Shown: positions 1 through 6,882, counted from the stretch's first letter. The stretch: 16,161 nt of DNA from an uncultured Collinsella sp. (GCA_902494855.1 CABUVC010000015.1:1-16161); one strand, 5' to 3'. The notes: generated by a model from the sequence alone, not told the origin. Translations and numbers: made by a program.

Positions 1-245
1 GCGTTATCGACTGGTACGGATACAGCGCCAACCGCAACGACCTGTTCGATGGCGATGGCACGCACCTATCGACCACTGGCGTGACTGAGTACCTCAACTT
101 GATCCACGACGCAGTCAAGAAGGACCTGCCCGTGCATCCCGAGGATCACGTCAACGATCCGCAGCCGGCAGCCGTCAAGTCTGCCACCGACGCACTCATC
201 AATGCGCTTGCCTTCAAGCCGCACAAGTTGGGCACCGACAAGTAA
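1..245 (+). CDS. C-terminal end of an SGNH-hydrolase / OatA-like acyltransferase (5' truncated)
   Basis: The open frame enters from the left edge (first full codon at 3) and stops with TAA at 243-245, leaving about 80 residues. The segment DGDGTHLSTTG carries the Asp-x-x-His pair that closes the catalytic triad of SGNH/GDSL hydrolases, preceded by the WYGYSA stretch seen in SGNH domains at the C-terminus of membrane acyltransferase-3 (OatA-type) proteins. Those proteins move acyl groups, usually acetyl, onto peptidoglycan or other cell-surface glycans, with the SGNH domain outside the membrane. After the His there is a non-conserved, Pro/Asp-rich tail of about 45 residues. The N-terminal membrane half and the nucleophile Ser are outside the window, so the full architecture is inferred. 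A lone secreted SGNH esterase is the main alternative. Confidence 0.7.
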   Translation, partial: VIDWYGYSANRNDLFDGDGTHLSTTGVTEYLNLIHDAVKKDLPVHPEDHVNDPQPAAVKSATDALINALAFKPHKLGTDK

Positions 246-268
246 CCTGCAGCGCAAACTTCCCACAT

Positions 269-306
269 CCGGAGGGGGTGTCTGCCACGGCAGACACCCC
301 CTCCGG
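269..306 (+). terminator. Perfect 18-bp hairpin behind the partial acyltransferase gene
   Basis: Arms 269-286 and 289-306 are exact reverse complements, with only AC between them. The hairpin starts 24 bases after the TAA stop. It is very GC-rich, but no T-run follows on either strand, so it is not a textbook intrinsic terminator. It may be a Rho-assisted terminator or 3'-end stabiliser, or a repetitive palindrome. Confidence 0.55.
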
Positions 307-452
307 CAGTTAGGGACACTCCTGGCGCAGCCAATGAAGACCTCTACGGATGAATTCCAGGCCGCTCCGTCGCTCCAGACATCGTTTCCGCGCCTCGTGC
401 CTGCCCCAAACAATCAAAACAAGCCCTTTTCGCCGCACCCTCAAAGGTCTGT

Positions 453-677
453 GGGCAAAAAAGGGCAAATATGAGTACTGTTACCATTTTAGTAGCAGGC
501 AAAACCACCCAAAATGACGTCCGAGCGACCCCTACAACCCCCTAAAGCAGCCAACCTGACTGGTTTAAGGCGTATTGGAGCCAATTTTAATGAACATACT
601 AAAGGCTATGTTCATTATCTTTTAGGATGTAAATGCTATTCACTTAGCAACAGTACTCATATTTGGCATTTTTGTCC
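453..677. repeat. Inverted-repeat element (~225 bp) filling the gene-free stretch 307-707
   Basis: Arms 466-482 and 649-665 form a perfect 17-bp inverted repeat. Pairing continues imperfectly outward to about 453 and 677 with one gap and a few mismatches. Both arms read CAAATATGAGTACTGTT towards the interior. A second hairpin lies inside: 589-598 pairs with 607-616 (10 bp, 8-nt loop). No gene of convincing length or codon use lies between 246 and 763; a 24-codon frame starts at the ATG at 471 but has no ribosome binding site. The stretch is more AT-rich than its neighbours. It resembles a small non-autonomous mobile element or a repeated structured intergenic element. Its class was not recognised. 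Confidence 0.6.
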
Positions 678-708
678 ATTGCTATATAACTAACACCCTA
701 TAGCAGAC

Positions 709-745
709 AAAAAAAACAGGCCGCGGCCCATCGCTGCGGCCTGTT
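709..745 (-). terminator. Intrinsic terminator of the NRAMP/NRMT gene
   Basis: Read on the minus strand, the stem 745-736/724-715 (10 bp, GC-rich) is followed by a run of eight T residues (A at 709-716 on plus). It begins about 20 bases after the stop codon at 764-766 and ends the MgtE-like/NRMT transcription unit. Confidence 0.9.
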
Positions 746-763
746 CGGAAGCAAAAGTGGGCG

Positions 764-2026
764 TTAAGCGCTGTAGCCCATCGCCTGCAGAACAAACATG
801 ACGACCGTGAGCACCGTAATCACACCGATAGTCGCCCAAGTGAGCACATTCCACACGCGGCCGTTGCGGTTGGCACCCATAATGTGACGGTCGGCTGCGA
901 TAACCACCTGGAACACCAGAACCACGGGCAACAGCACACCATTGATGACCTGTGAGGTCATCATAATCTGGAACAGATCGACGCCGGGCATAAGCACCAG
1001 CACGGCAGAGATACCGATGATGGCCGTAATGATGCCGCGATAGACCGGGGCCTCGTCCCAGCTGCGGTCGGCACCGCGCTCCCAGCCAAATGCCTCACAG
1101 ATAGCGCTCGACGTAACGCCCGGCAGCACGCAGGCGGCCAAGAAGCTCGCCGCGACCAGGCCCGAGGCAAACAGCACCGTGGACCACTGGCCCGCAATAG
1201 GCTCCAACGCGCGGGCAGCATCGGCGGCATCGCTAATCTGAATACCCGCCGGGAACAACACCGTACCGGTCGTGATGATAATAAAGCCGGCAATGACATC
1301 GGCGGCAAGCGAGCCGCTCACGGTATCGATGCGCTGCAGCACGATATCGTCCTCGCCCGCGTTCTTATCGACCACGTTGTTCTGCGCCAAGAAGATCATC
1401 CACGGCGCGATGGTGGTACCGATCGTTGCGACCACGAGCGACACGTAGCTGGGGTCATTTTGAATGTTAGGCACGACCAGGTCGACCGCGACCTCACCCC
1501 AGTTGGGGCCAGCCATAAATGCAGCGACGATATAGGTCACGAACACGCAGCTCACCAGCAACAGAATCTTCTCGATGCGCTGGAAACTACCCGACATGGT
1601 AAGCATCCACACCAGCAGCGCCACCAACGGCACCGAGATGCTCGCCGGCACGCCAAAGAGAGCAAGGCCGCTGGCGATGCCCGCAAACTCCGAAATGGTC
1701 ACAGCCGTGTTGGCGATCAACAGCGCCGCCATAGCAAGTACACTCTTGCGCACGCCAAAGCGCTCGCGAATGAGCGATGCCAGGCCCTTGCCCGTGACGC
1801 AGCCGCAGCGCGCCGCGGTCTCCTGCGTCACGATGAGCAGCACAGTCATGACGGGAAGCATCCAGAGCATCTTGTAGCCATAGCTGGCGCCCGCGCTGGA
1901 ATACGTTGCAATGCCGCCGGCGTCATTGCCCGAAAGCGCCGCCAGCAGACCGGGACCCATAGCGCCAAAGATGGCCGCGATGGTCAACTTTTGCTTGGTG
2001 CCCGACTTTTGCTTGGTATTTTGCAC
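764..2026 (-). CDS. SLC11/NRAMP-family transporter, probable magnesium (NRMT-type) transporter
   Basis: A 420-residue, roughly 11-helix membrane protein. The first helix has GNDAGGIATYSSAGASYGY in place of the NRAMP signature DPGNIATD-x-QAGA: the metal-binding Asp is kept (D35) but Pro and Asn become Ala and Gly. In helix 6 the canonical M-P-H is A207-P208-W209. Loss of the Met that selects soft transition metals, together with the altered helix-1 motif, is what is reported for the NRMT branch of SLC11, characterised in the coriobacterium Eggerthella lenta as a Mg2+/Mn2+ transporter. Import of Mg2+ is therefore inferred. The GTG at 2024-2026 is preferred as start: AGGTGG sits 4 nt upstream, straddling the stop codon of the MgtE-like gene, which indicates translational coupling. 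A longer reading from 2089 would overlap that gene by 55 bases and has an unlikely Arg/His-rich head. An ordinary Mn2+/Fe2+ NRAMP is the alternative. Confidence 0.88.
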   Translation of the reverse strand: MQNTKQKSGTKQKLTIAAIFGAMGPGLLAALSGNDAGGIATYSSAGASYGYKMLWMLPVMTVLLIVTQETAARCGCVTGKGLASLIRERFGVRKSVLAMAALLIANTAVTISEFAGIASGLALFGVPASISVPLVALLVWMLTMSGSFQRIEKILLLVSCVFVTYIVAAFMAGPNWGEVAVDLVVPNIQNDPSYVSLVVATIGTTIAPWMIFLAQNNVVDKNAGEDDIVLQRIDTVSGSLAADVIAGFIIITTGTVLFPAGIQISDAADAARALEPIAGQWSTVLFASGLVAASFLAACVLPGVTSSAICEAFGWERGADRSWDEAPVYRGIITAIIGISAVLVLMPGVDLFQIMMTSQVINGVLLPVVLVFQVVIAADRHIMGANRNGRVWNVLTWATIGVITVLTVVMFVLQAMGYSA

Positions 2027-2034
2027 GCGACCAC

Positions 2035-3879
2035 CTAACCAATGACCGACATGGTGAGCAGCACCGCAGCGGCGCAGTACGCTACGCACGAGATCATGAC
2101 GGCAATAACGTTCATGGCGGTGCCCGACGTGTTGAGGTCATGCTCGTCACGCCAGAACAGCACCATCAGGTAAATCACGGCGCTCATGTTGCCAACCAGG
2201 CAAATGATGGCAGCGATATTAAAGCACCCGGTAAAGAGTTGCTCCTCAAACATGGGCGCATCGGGGAACGCGGCGGTGCGCACCAGCTGAGCGCACAGGT
2301 AGGTCACGAGTGACAGAATCAGGCCCATGCCCGTGCTCTGGAAGAAGAACCCCAGATACGGCTTGGGCTCGTCGTCGTGACCGTCATACTCCAAGAAGTA
2401 GTTCTTGACGAACGACACCATGCGCGAGGCCGCCAGCAGTACGAGCGGCATGGCGCACATGGGGAACACCACCAGATGCGCGGAGCCGAGCGCCGTTCCC
2501 AGCACGGTCGCCATGATGCACGACGCGATGCCCCATACAACAACCCAGTACTGGCGATGTACGAACCAGCTGAGCACGTTCGTCGAGTCGTCGGACGCGC
2601 TATCGCCCGAACCGACACCGGCGATCTGCAGGTCCTCCTGATGCTCCTCGGCAATAACGTCCATGGCGTCGTCGAAGGTTACGATACCCAGGATATGACG
2701 GTTCTCGTCACAGACGGGGATAGCGACCAGGTCGTACTTGGTCATCTCGTCCGTCACGTCTTCCTGGTCCTCGTCGGGCGACACATAGACCAGGTCGCGA
2801 TAGGCCAGCTGACCCAGCGTGGCGTCGCGGTCGGCTACGATCAGCGTGCGCAGCGAAAGCACGCCGGTCAGCATGCCGCTCGGATCCTCGGTATAGACGT
2901 AGTAGACGCTCTCGAAGTCCTCGTCGAGCTCGCGAATCGCCTCGATGGCGTCACCGACCGTTGCCGTGGCGGGCAGGGAGACAAACTCCGAGGTCATGAT
3001 GCGGCCGGCGGTGTTGTCCTCATAGCCCAGCAGGTTACGAATCGCCTTCTCCTCCTTGACGCCCATCAGGCGCAGGAGCTTCTCGGCCTTCTCGTAATCG
3101 AGCTCGTCGATCAGGTCGGCGGCGTCGTCCGGGTCCATCATGGCCAGCATCGACGATGCGTCGGTGTCGGACAGGCCCTCGAGCATCTCGGTCATAAGCT
3201 CGTCGTCATCGAACTCCGAGATGGCCTCGGCGGCCTGGGCAGTATCGAGCTGCGCAAACACCTGCGCACGCAGGCGCGGGTCGAGCTGCTCGATAATGTC
3301 GGCGATGTCGGCAGGGTGCAGCTCGCCGAGCGTCTTGTGCGACACCGAGAGTTGAATGTTCTTGGTCGAGCGGTCGAGCAGGTCCATGTAGGACCAAGCG
3401 ATGATGTCCTCACTGAGCGGCTTGCCCAGGTGCTTCATAAAGCCTTCGACGATATGCTCGAGCGCAGGGCTGATGGCGCGTAGCAGACCGCGGGCACCGA
3501 CCTCGGCGCCCAGCAGGCGCAGCTGATTTTCGCCCGACATGGAAAACTTGATGTCATTTACGCGCACGACCTTCATGCCCTGCGTGTCGACGATCTGCTT
3601 GTTGAGCACGTCGCGGGCGAGCAGGAGTTCGGTCGGCTGCAGGTAGGAAAAACGGATTTCGGTGGCCGACGTCTTAAGGTGTACACCCGTCTCGTCGATA
3701 CGGTCGACCCATTTGCGCCAGCTGATCATAAACGGCGTCTTGCCGGGTCCGCGGAACGCGAGCGACGTCACGTGCGGAAAAACTTCGCCGGTAGCAATGC
3801 CAAAATCGTTGACCACGCCGAGCTTTTCGCCGTCGACGTCCAAGACCGGCAATTTGAGCATCTCACTCAGATAATTCAA
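2035..3879 (-). CDS. PRC-barrel / MgtE_N / CBS-pair protein with a non-canonical C-terminal membrane domain
   Basis: A 614-residue protein. Residues 1-85 look like a PRC-barrel (LPVLDVDGEKLGVV), 86-165 a second one. Residues 170-290 are the MgtE_N superhelix (LHPADIADIIEQL, then the MDPDDAADLIDEL repeat). Residues 285-415 are a CBS pair with the MgtE hallmarks DNTAGRIMTSEF and VTFDDAMDVIAEEHQED. In MgtE channels these parts are the cytosolic Mg2+ sensor. Residues 440-614 hold about five hydrophobic segments but lack the MgtE pore signature (GNAG-x-Q) and any acidic residue inside the last helix. Channel activity is doubtful, and a role as sensor or partner of the NRMT encoded 8 bases downstream is plausible. 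The start is TTG (3877-3879) with GGGGAG 5 nt upstream; ATG at residue 7 is possible but has no good ribosome binding site. Databases would probably call it a magnesium transporter. Confidence 0.85.
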   Translation of the reverse strand: MNYLSEMLKLPVLDVDGEKLGVVNDFGIATGEVFPHVTSLAFRGPGKTPFMISWRKWVDRIDETGVHLKTSATEIRFSYLQPTELLLARDVLNKQIVDTQGMKVVRVNDIKFSMSGENQLRLLGAEVGARGLLRAISPALEHIVEGFMKHLGKPLSEDIIAWSYMDLLDRSTKNIQLSVSHKTLGELHPADIADIIEQLDPRLRAQVFAQLDTAQAAEAISEFDDDELMTEMLEGLSDTDASSMLAMMDPDDAADLIDELDYEKAEKLLRLMGVKEEKAIRNLLGYEDNTAGRIMTSEFVSLPATATVGDAIEAIRELDEDFESVYYVYTEDPSGMLTGVLSLRTLIVADRDATLGQLAYRDLVYVSPDEDQEDVTDEMTKYDLVAIPVCDENRHILGIVTFDDAMDVIAEEHQEDLQIAGVGSGDSASDDSTNVLSWFVHRQYWVVVWGIASCIMATVLGTALGSAHLVVFPMCAMPLVLLAASRMVSFVKNYFLEYDGHDDEPKPYLGFFFQSTGMGLILSLVTYLCAQLVRTAAFPDAPMFEEQLFTGCFNIAAIICLVGNMSAVIYLMVLFWRDEHDLNTSGTAMNVIAVMISCVAYCAAAVLLTMSVIG

Positions 3880-4087
3880 TGGTGCTCCCCATCATTATTC
3901 CTCCGGACGCGGCCGCGCGTGCGGCGTCCGGGGGCTTCTGGATATGTATACGCATGCGCGGGCGGCACGCCGCTCGACGCTTACACCCCGTGCATGCGCA
4001 AAAAGCACCTGCATGGGGTCATCGACTGTATGGTCGAGGTTTGGATTTCACCTGTAACCTTTCTCTTGACCCTCATTAACCGCAGTA
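3880..4087 (-). promoter_or_regulatory. Long structured 5' leader of the MgtE-like/NRMT unit
   Basis: A gene-free stretch of over 300 bases (3880-4207) lies upstream of the MgtE-like gene. The minus strand carries TATAGT (plus 4088-4093), a fair -10 box with no convincing -35, which would give a leader of about 200 nt. In the leader, ACCCCATGCA (plus 4004-4013) can pair with TGCACGGGGT (plus 3984-3993) with one A-C mismatch. Nearer the gene, an 8-bp GC stem (plus 3903-3910 with 3924-3931, 13-nt loop) ends just before the ribosome binding site. Such a leader ahead of Mg2+ genes suggests riboswitch- or leader-peptide-type control. I do not recognise a known class: M-box conserved segments were not found. 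Confidence 0.4.
3981..4076 (-). CDS. Candidate 31-residue leader peptide upstream of the MgtE-like gene
   Basis: A short frame starts at ATG 4074-4076 and ends with TAA at 3981-3983. It is basic at the N-terminus (MRVKRKVTGE) and contains CRCF near the end. The ATG lies about 12 bases after the candidate -10 box TATAGT, so the message could be nearly leaderless, a common arrangement in actinobacteria. No ribosome binding site is present. The last codons overlap the hairpin at 3984-4013, so translation could change leader folding, as for the mgtL/mgtP leader peptides of enterobacterial Mg2+ genes. This is an analogy only; chance is a serious alternative at this length. Confidence 0.2.
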   Translation of the reverse strand: MRVKRKVTGEIQTSTIQSMTPCRCFLRMHGV

Positions 4088-4170
4088 ACTATAGCATCAG
4101 CATCGCCCTGCGGCATCGAATTTATGCGCTGCACATTGCAGGCATACCAAACGCTGACGCATCCGTGACA

Positions 4171-4210
4171 TAGTCATTGGGGACGTTCCTAAATGACTAC
4201 CCAATGACTA
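4171..4210. repeat. REP-like palindromic repeat overlapping the stop codon of the NodB-fold gene
   Basis: TAGTCATTGGG at 4171-4181 and CCCAATGACTA at 4200-4210 are perfect inverted repeats around an 18-nt loop. The right arm contains the TAG stop (4208-4210, minus) of the downstream-reading gene. The unit TCATTGGGGAC, 5 nt, TAAATGACTA also occurs, reverse-complemented, inside the element at 12675-12803. It may act as a 3'-end hairpin for the minus-strand gene. Confidence 0.6.
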
Positions 4211-5614
4211 CTCTGTGGTGTCGTCGTCCTCGGCAAGTTGGGGGAACACGGCGTCCTTGGGCATGGTGACCTTCGTCAGCGAGGTGAGCTTTTTGCTCAG
4301 CGACGTGTCCGTCTTGACCAGGTCGCTGAGCGTCACGATCTTGTAGCCGTCGGCAATGAGGCCGTCGATAATCTGCGGCAGCGCCTCGAGTGTCTGCTCG
4401 GCGCATTCGTCTCTATCGGTGAGCAGCACGATATTGCCCGGCGTCACCGAATCGAGCACCGTCGAGACCTGTTCGTCGGCACCGTTTAGCAGCCAGTCGC
4501 CCGAGTCGATATTCCACGAGACCACGGCGGAGACCAGGTCCATCGCATCAATCCAGTTTTGCTCGTCAAAGGCAGCGTAGGGAGCACGCAGCAGCATCGT
4601 CTTCACGCCGGTCGCTGACTTAATCGCATCGGTGCCTTTCGTGATCTGTTCGCGTACCGCCTCACGGTCCTGACCCTTAAGCGAATCGTCGCTGTAGCTG
4701 TTGGATCCGATCTCGCACCCGGCGTCGACAATCGCCTTGGCCGTGGCAAGCGAGGCCTCGGCCGCATCGCCCGAAAGGAAGAACGTCGCGGTGACGCCCT
4801 TTTCCTTGAGCACCTGCAAGATCTGTTTGGTGGCGCCGCTCGGACCCTCGTCAAACGTCAGTGCCACGTACTTTTTGTTGCCCTTGGGCGCCACGCTGGC
4901 GCACGCAACAACGCAATCGGTGGCGGGCACAACCTCGCCGCGGTCTTGCGTCTTGCCTGACTGCTCACCAACCCACACCTCGGATCGGCCCTGGACACCC
5001 CATGTCTGCACATACTCGATAGCGCCCGTGCCCTCGACCTTGAGCTTGGGCTCGATAACCGTAGCCTGAACCTCGTGCTTCTCGTAAGTGTTACGGCCAT
5101 CCTTGACCGTCACCTTCTCGCCGCCCTCGAGTTCGCGGCTATCCCATTTGCCCTGCTTCACGCGCTTGCCGTCGACCTTCACCGACAGCTTTTCGCCCCC
5201 ATGGCGCTTGAGCACGCTGTCATCGACGGCCAGCAGGTCGCCTGCGTCGTAGGTGCCAGTCAAATCCTGGTCGTCGATGAGATTCTGCAGCGTAGAGCCC
5301 ACACGCACCGCGGTCTTCTGGCCGTTGAGCTCCACGTCCACACTGCGGTTGACGTAGCCCACGACGGCAGCGATAAACAGCACGAGCGCGCAACCCACGG
5401 CGATGAGCGCGTAGGGCAGGCGAGACGAACGACGGGGCGTACGGCTGTTGCCGATGCGCGCACTGCGGTCGCTAAAGCCGCGGCTATGGTTGAGATACAT
5501 CGCGCCGGGCTTACGGTGACGCTTGCGCTGACCGCTGGGCAGCTGCCCCAGGTCGCGGCGCGCCGTCGGACGCGCACCCGAACGCCCGTTTAAGTTGGAT
5601 CCGTTTTGGCGCAT
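4208..5614 (-). CDS. Membrane-anchored NodB-fold (polysaccharide deacetylase-like) protein with degenerate active site
   Basis: A 468-residue protein: basic cytoplasmic head (1-66), one membrane anchor (about 67-88), a DUF348/ubiquitin-like stretch (about 91-135), a linker, and a NodB domain (about 248-435) outside the cell. CE4 deacetylases remove N-acetyl groups from peptidoglycan or chitin-like sugars using an Asp-His-His metal site. Here TFDDGP is TFDEGP (metal Asp is E256), the H-x-x-x-H pair is N305/D309, and the catalytic His of LLHD is T399. The base Asp (D255), R343-A-P-Y and D370-S-G-D373-W are kept. It is probably a binding pseudo-enzyme or uses different metal chemistry. The ATG at 5612-5614 has GGGGGAGG 5 nt upstream. 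It stands alone between hairpins at 5636-5665 and 4171-4210, so it is probably monocistronic. Confidence 0.85.
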   Translation of the reverse strand: MRQNGSNLNGRSGARPTARRDLGQLPSGQRKRHRKPGAMYLNHSRGFSDRSARIGNSRTPRRSSRLPYALIAVGCALVLFIAAVVGYVNRSVDVELNGQKTAVRVGSTLQNLIDDQDLTGTYDAGDLLAVDDSVLKRHGGEKLSVKVDGKRVKQGKWDSRELEGGEKVTVKDGRNTYEKHEVQATVIEPKLKVEGTGAIEYVQTWGVQGRSEVWVGEQSGKTQDRGEVVPATDCVVACASVAPKGNKKYVALTFDEGPSGATKQILQVLKEKGVTATFFLSGDAAEASLATAKAIVDAGCEIGSNSYSDDSLKGQDREAVREQITKGTDAIKSATGVKTMLLRAPYAAFDEQNWIDAMDLVSAVVSWNIDSGDWLLNGADEQVSTVLDSVTPGNIVLLTDRDECAEQTLEALPQIIDGLIADGYKIVTLSDLVKTDTSLSKKLTSLTKVTMPKDAVFPQLAEDDDTTE

Positions 5615-5635
5615 GTGCCCTCCCCCATAAACACA

Positions 5636-5665
5636 GCAAGCCGGAGCAACAGGTCTCCGGCTTGC
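5636..5665 (-). terminator. Hairpin terminator behind the YtxH/PRC-barrel pair
   Basis: Arms 5636-5646 and 5655-5665 form a perfect 11-bp GC-rich stem with an 8-nt loop, 21 bases after the PRC-barrel gene stop. On the minus strand it is followed by TGTGTTTAT, a weak T-rich tail, so termination is likely but not strong. It also lies just upstream of the NodB-fold gene's ribosome binding site. Confidence 0.7.
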
Positions 5666-5686
5666 CTCCCATCATTTGGTACGTCG

Positions 5687-6442
5687 CTATTTTGTAGCTT
5701 TTGACGAGCCTCCGCTCGCCTTTTGGTATTCGTCCTTAAAGGCCTTGAACATGCCGCGCGTCTTGCCGAGCTGCTTGCCCAGTGCGCGACTGCCCTTGTC
5801 CACGGCAACCGATCCCTTGTCATCGAGCACCTTGGCGCCCTTCTTGACCTTATCGCCCACCACGACGCTTGCCTCGGCAGCCTTTGCGGCGGCACCGCCC
5901 GAATACCCAAGCGACTTGACCTCGTCCGAGACGACCATCGCGCCGTTCTCGTAGCCGCGCAGCATCGTCGGCGGCACCTGCGTGTCACCAACCAAAACAC
6001 TCGAAGCAGCACCGGCGGTCACATAGAATGCCTGCACGATGCCCGAGCGCGGCTTGAACTCAACGTCCGAGCAATAGCCCACGACGTCGCCCGATTCCGT
6101 GCGCACGTCCATACCGACCCAGATGATGCAATCGTCCAGGTTGATGTCGAGGCGCTTGGCAGCGGCGGCATCGTACGTGTCCTTGACGTCATCGACCGCA
6201 ATGGCGCCCTCGTAGACACCAATGGCGTCGAGCGCTACGAATCGGTCGGGACGCTCGATCATGCCCGCGATATCGGACTGGCGGACCATAAAGCCGACCA
6301 CGCGCGTACCGCCCGGAGTAAAGACCGGAAAGTGAATCTTTCCGAGCTTTTTAGGGCTGCGCGGCGTGCCGTCCTTTTTGGTGCGCTTGTCCTCGGTAGG
6401 CTTGCGATAGATCTTGGCGCCGACAAAATCCCCGGCGCGCAT
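5687..6442 (-). CDS. PRC-barrel domain protein
   Basis: A 251-residue protein with no signal peptide or membrane segment. Two PRC-barrel-like modules are visible: roughly residues 1-95 (opening MRAGDFVGAKIY, with GGTRVVGFMV) and roughly 105-185 (TESGDVVGYCSDVEF). The tail (about 190-251) is rich in Ala, Lys and Gly, basic and probably disordered. PRC-barrels are small beta-barrels found in photosynthetic reaction-centre H subunits, RimM and many stress or envelope proteins; no specific reaction can be assigned. The start codon overlaps the stop of the YtxH gene in TAATG, so the two are translationally coupled and probably work together. The first module is also reminiscent of the head of the MgtE-like protein at 2035-3879, but I could not align them formally. 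Confidence 0.8.
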   Translation of the reverse strand: MRAGDFVGAKIYRKPTEDKRTKKDGTPRSPKKLGKIHFPVFTPGGTRVVGFMVRQSDIAGMIERPDRFVALDAIGVYEGAIAVDDVKDTYDAAAAKRLDINLDDCIIWVGMDVRTESGDVVGYCSDVEFKPRSGIVQAFYVTAGAASSVLVGDTQVPPTMLRGYENGAMVVSDEVKSLGYSGGAAAKAAEASVVVGDKVKKGAKVLDDKGSVAVDKGSRALGKQLGKTRGMFKAFKDEYQKASGGSSKATK

Positions 6443-6837
6443 TATGCCTCGGTCGAGGGCTCCGCAGCCTCGGTATCAGCCTCGACGGCGTTCTCGACCA
6501 CGACGTCGGCGGCAGGCGTCACGTTGCCGCCCGAAATGGCGTCGTTGAGCTGCTCGCGCAGCTGGTCCATGCGCTCGCGGGCCAGGTCGACCTTGGCGCG
6601 CAGGTCATCGGTCTTGGCGTCGACCATCGGGCCAAAGTCATTCACCGCAGCACGGGCCTCCTCGGCGCTGTGCTCGTAGGTGTCGCGCATATTGTCCCAG
6701 GCGTCGTTGGCGATATCGGCAGCCATGGCGCGGGTCTCGGCGCCCGAGCGCGGGGCCAGAGCAACGCCGACAATAGCGCCGGCAGCGGCACCAAAAAGTG
6801 CGCCGGAGACAAAGCTGAAAGTCTTACCCATGATCAT
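6442..6837 (-). CDS. YtxH domain-containing protein
   Basis: A 131-residue protein. The opening MGKTFSFVSGALFGAAAGAIVGVALAPRSG is cut here as its Gly/Ala-rich membrane-like segment (residues about 8-28) followed by LAPRSG, the YtxH signature. The middle (about 45-105) is a charged, probably helical stretch and the C-terminus is acidic (EADTEAAEPSTEA). YtxH proteins are small, membrane-associated and linked to general stress in Bacillus; their biochemical role is not known. The start is ambiguous between ATG 6835-6837 and ATG 6829-6831. AGGAGAGG lies 1 nt before the former (AGGAG at 4 nt) and 7 nt before the latter. Longer readings up to 6903 have an unlikely His/Arg-rich head and would run through the promoter. 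First gene of a two-gene unit with the PRC-barrel gene. Confidence 0.82.
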   Translation of the reverse strand: MIMGKTFSFVSGALFGAAAGAIVGVALAPRSGAETRAMAADIANDAWDNMRDTYEHSAEEARAAVNDFGPMVDAKTDDLRAKVDLARERMDQLREQLNDAISGGNVTPAADVVVENAVEADTEAAEPSTEA

Positions 6838-6882
6838 TCCTCTCCTGCGGGCACGTCGGTGCCCACCGTTTGAATGCTGTCC

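Noticed and set aside
471..545. 24-codon frame starting MSTVTILVAG inside the left repeat element
   Set aside because: No ribosome binding site, and the ATG is part of the inverted-repeat arm, so it is probably not a gene.
2377..3483. Plus-strand open frame (368 codons) opposite the MgtE-like gene
   Set aside because: Low-complexity, His/Arg/Gln-rich translation typical of a shadow frame; the minus strand encodes recognisable CBS and MgtE_N motifs.
3880..4087. M-box, FMN or cobalamin riboswitch in the leader
   Set aside because: A GGTGAAATCC stretch briefly suggested an RFN-like element, but the other conserved boxes of FMN, cobalamin and M-box riboswitches were not found.
4066..4095. Plus-strand promoter TTGACC, 18 nt, TATAGC
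   Set aside because: Reasonable hexamers, but no plus-strand gene lies downstream, and the -10 overlaps the minus-strand TATAGT; at most an antisense promoter.
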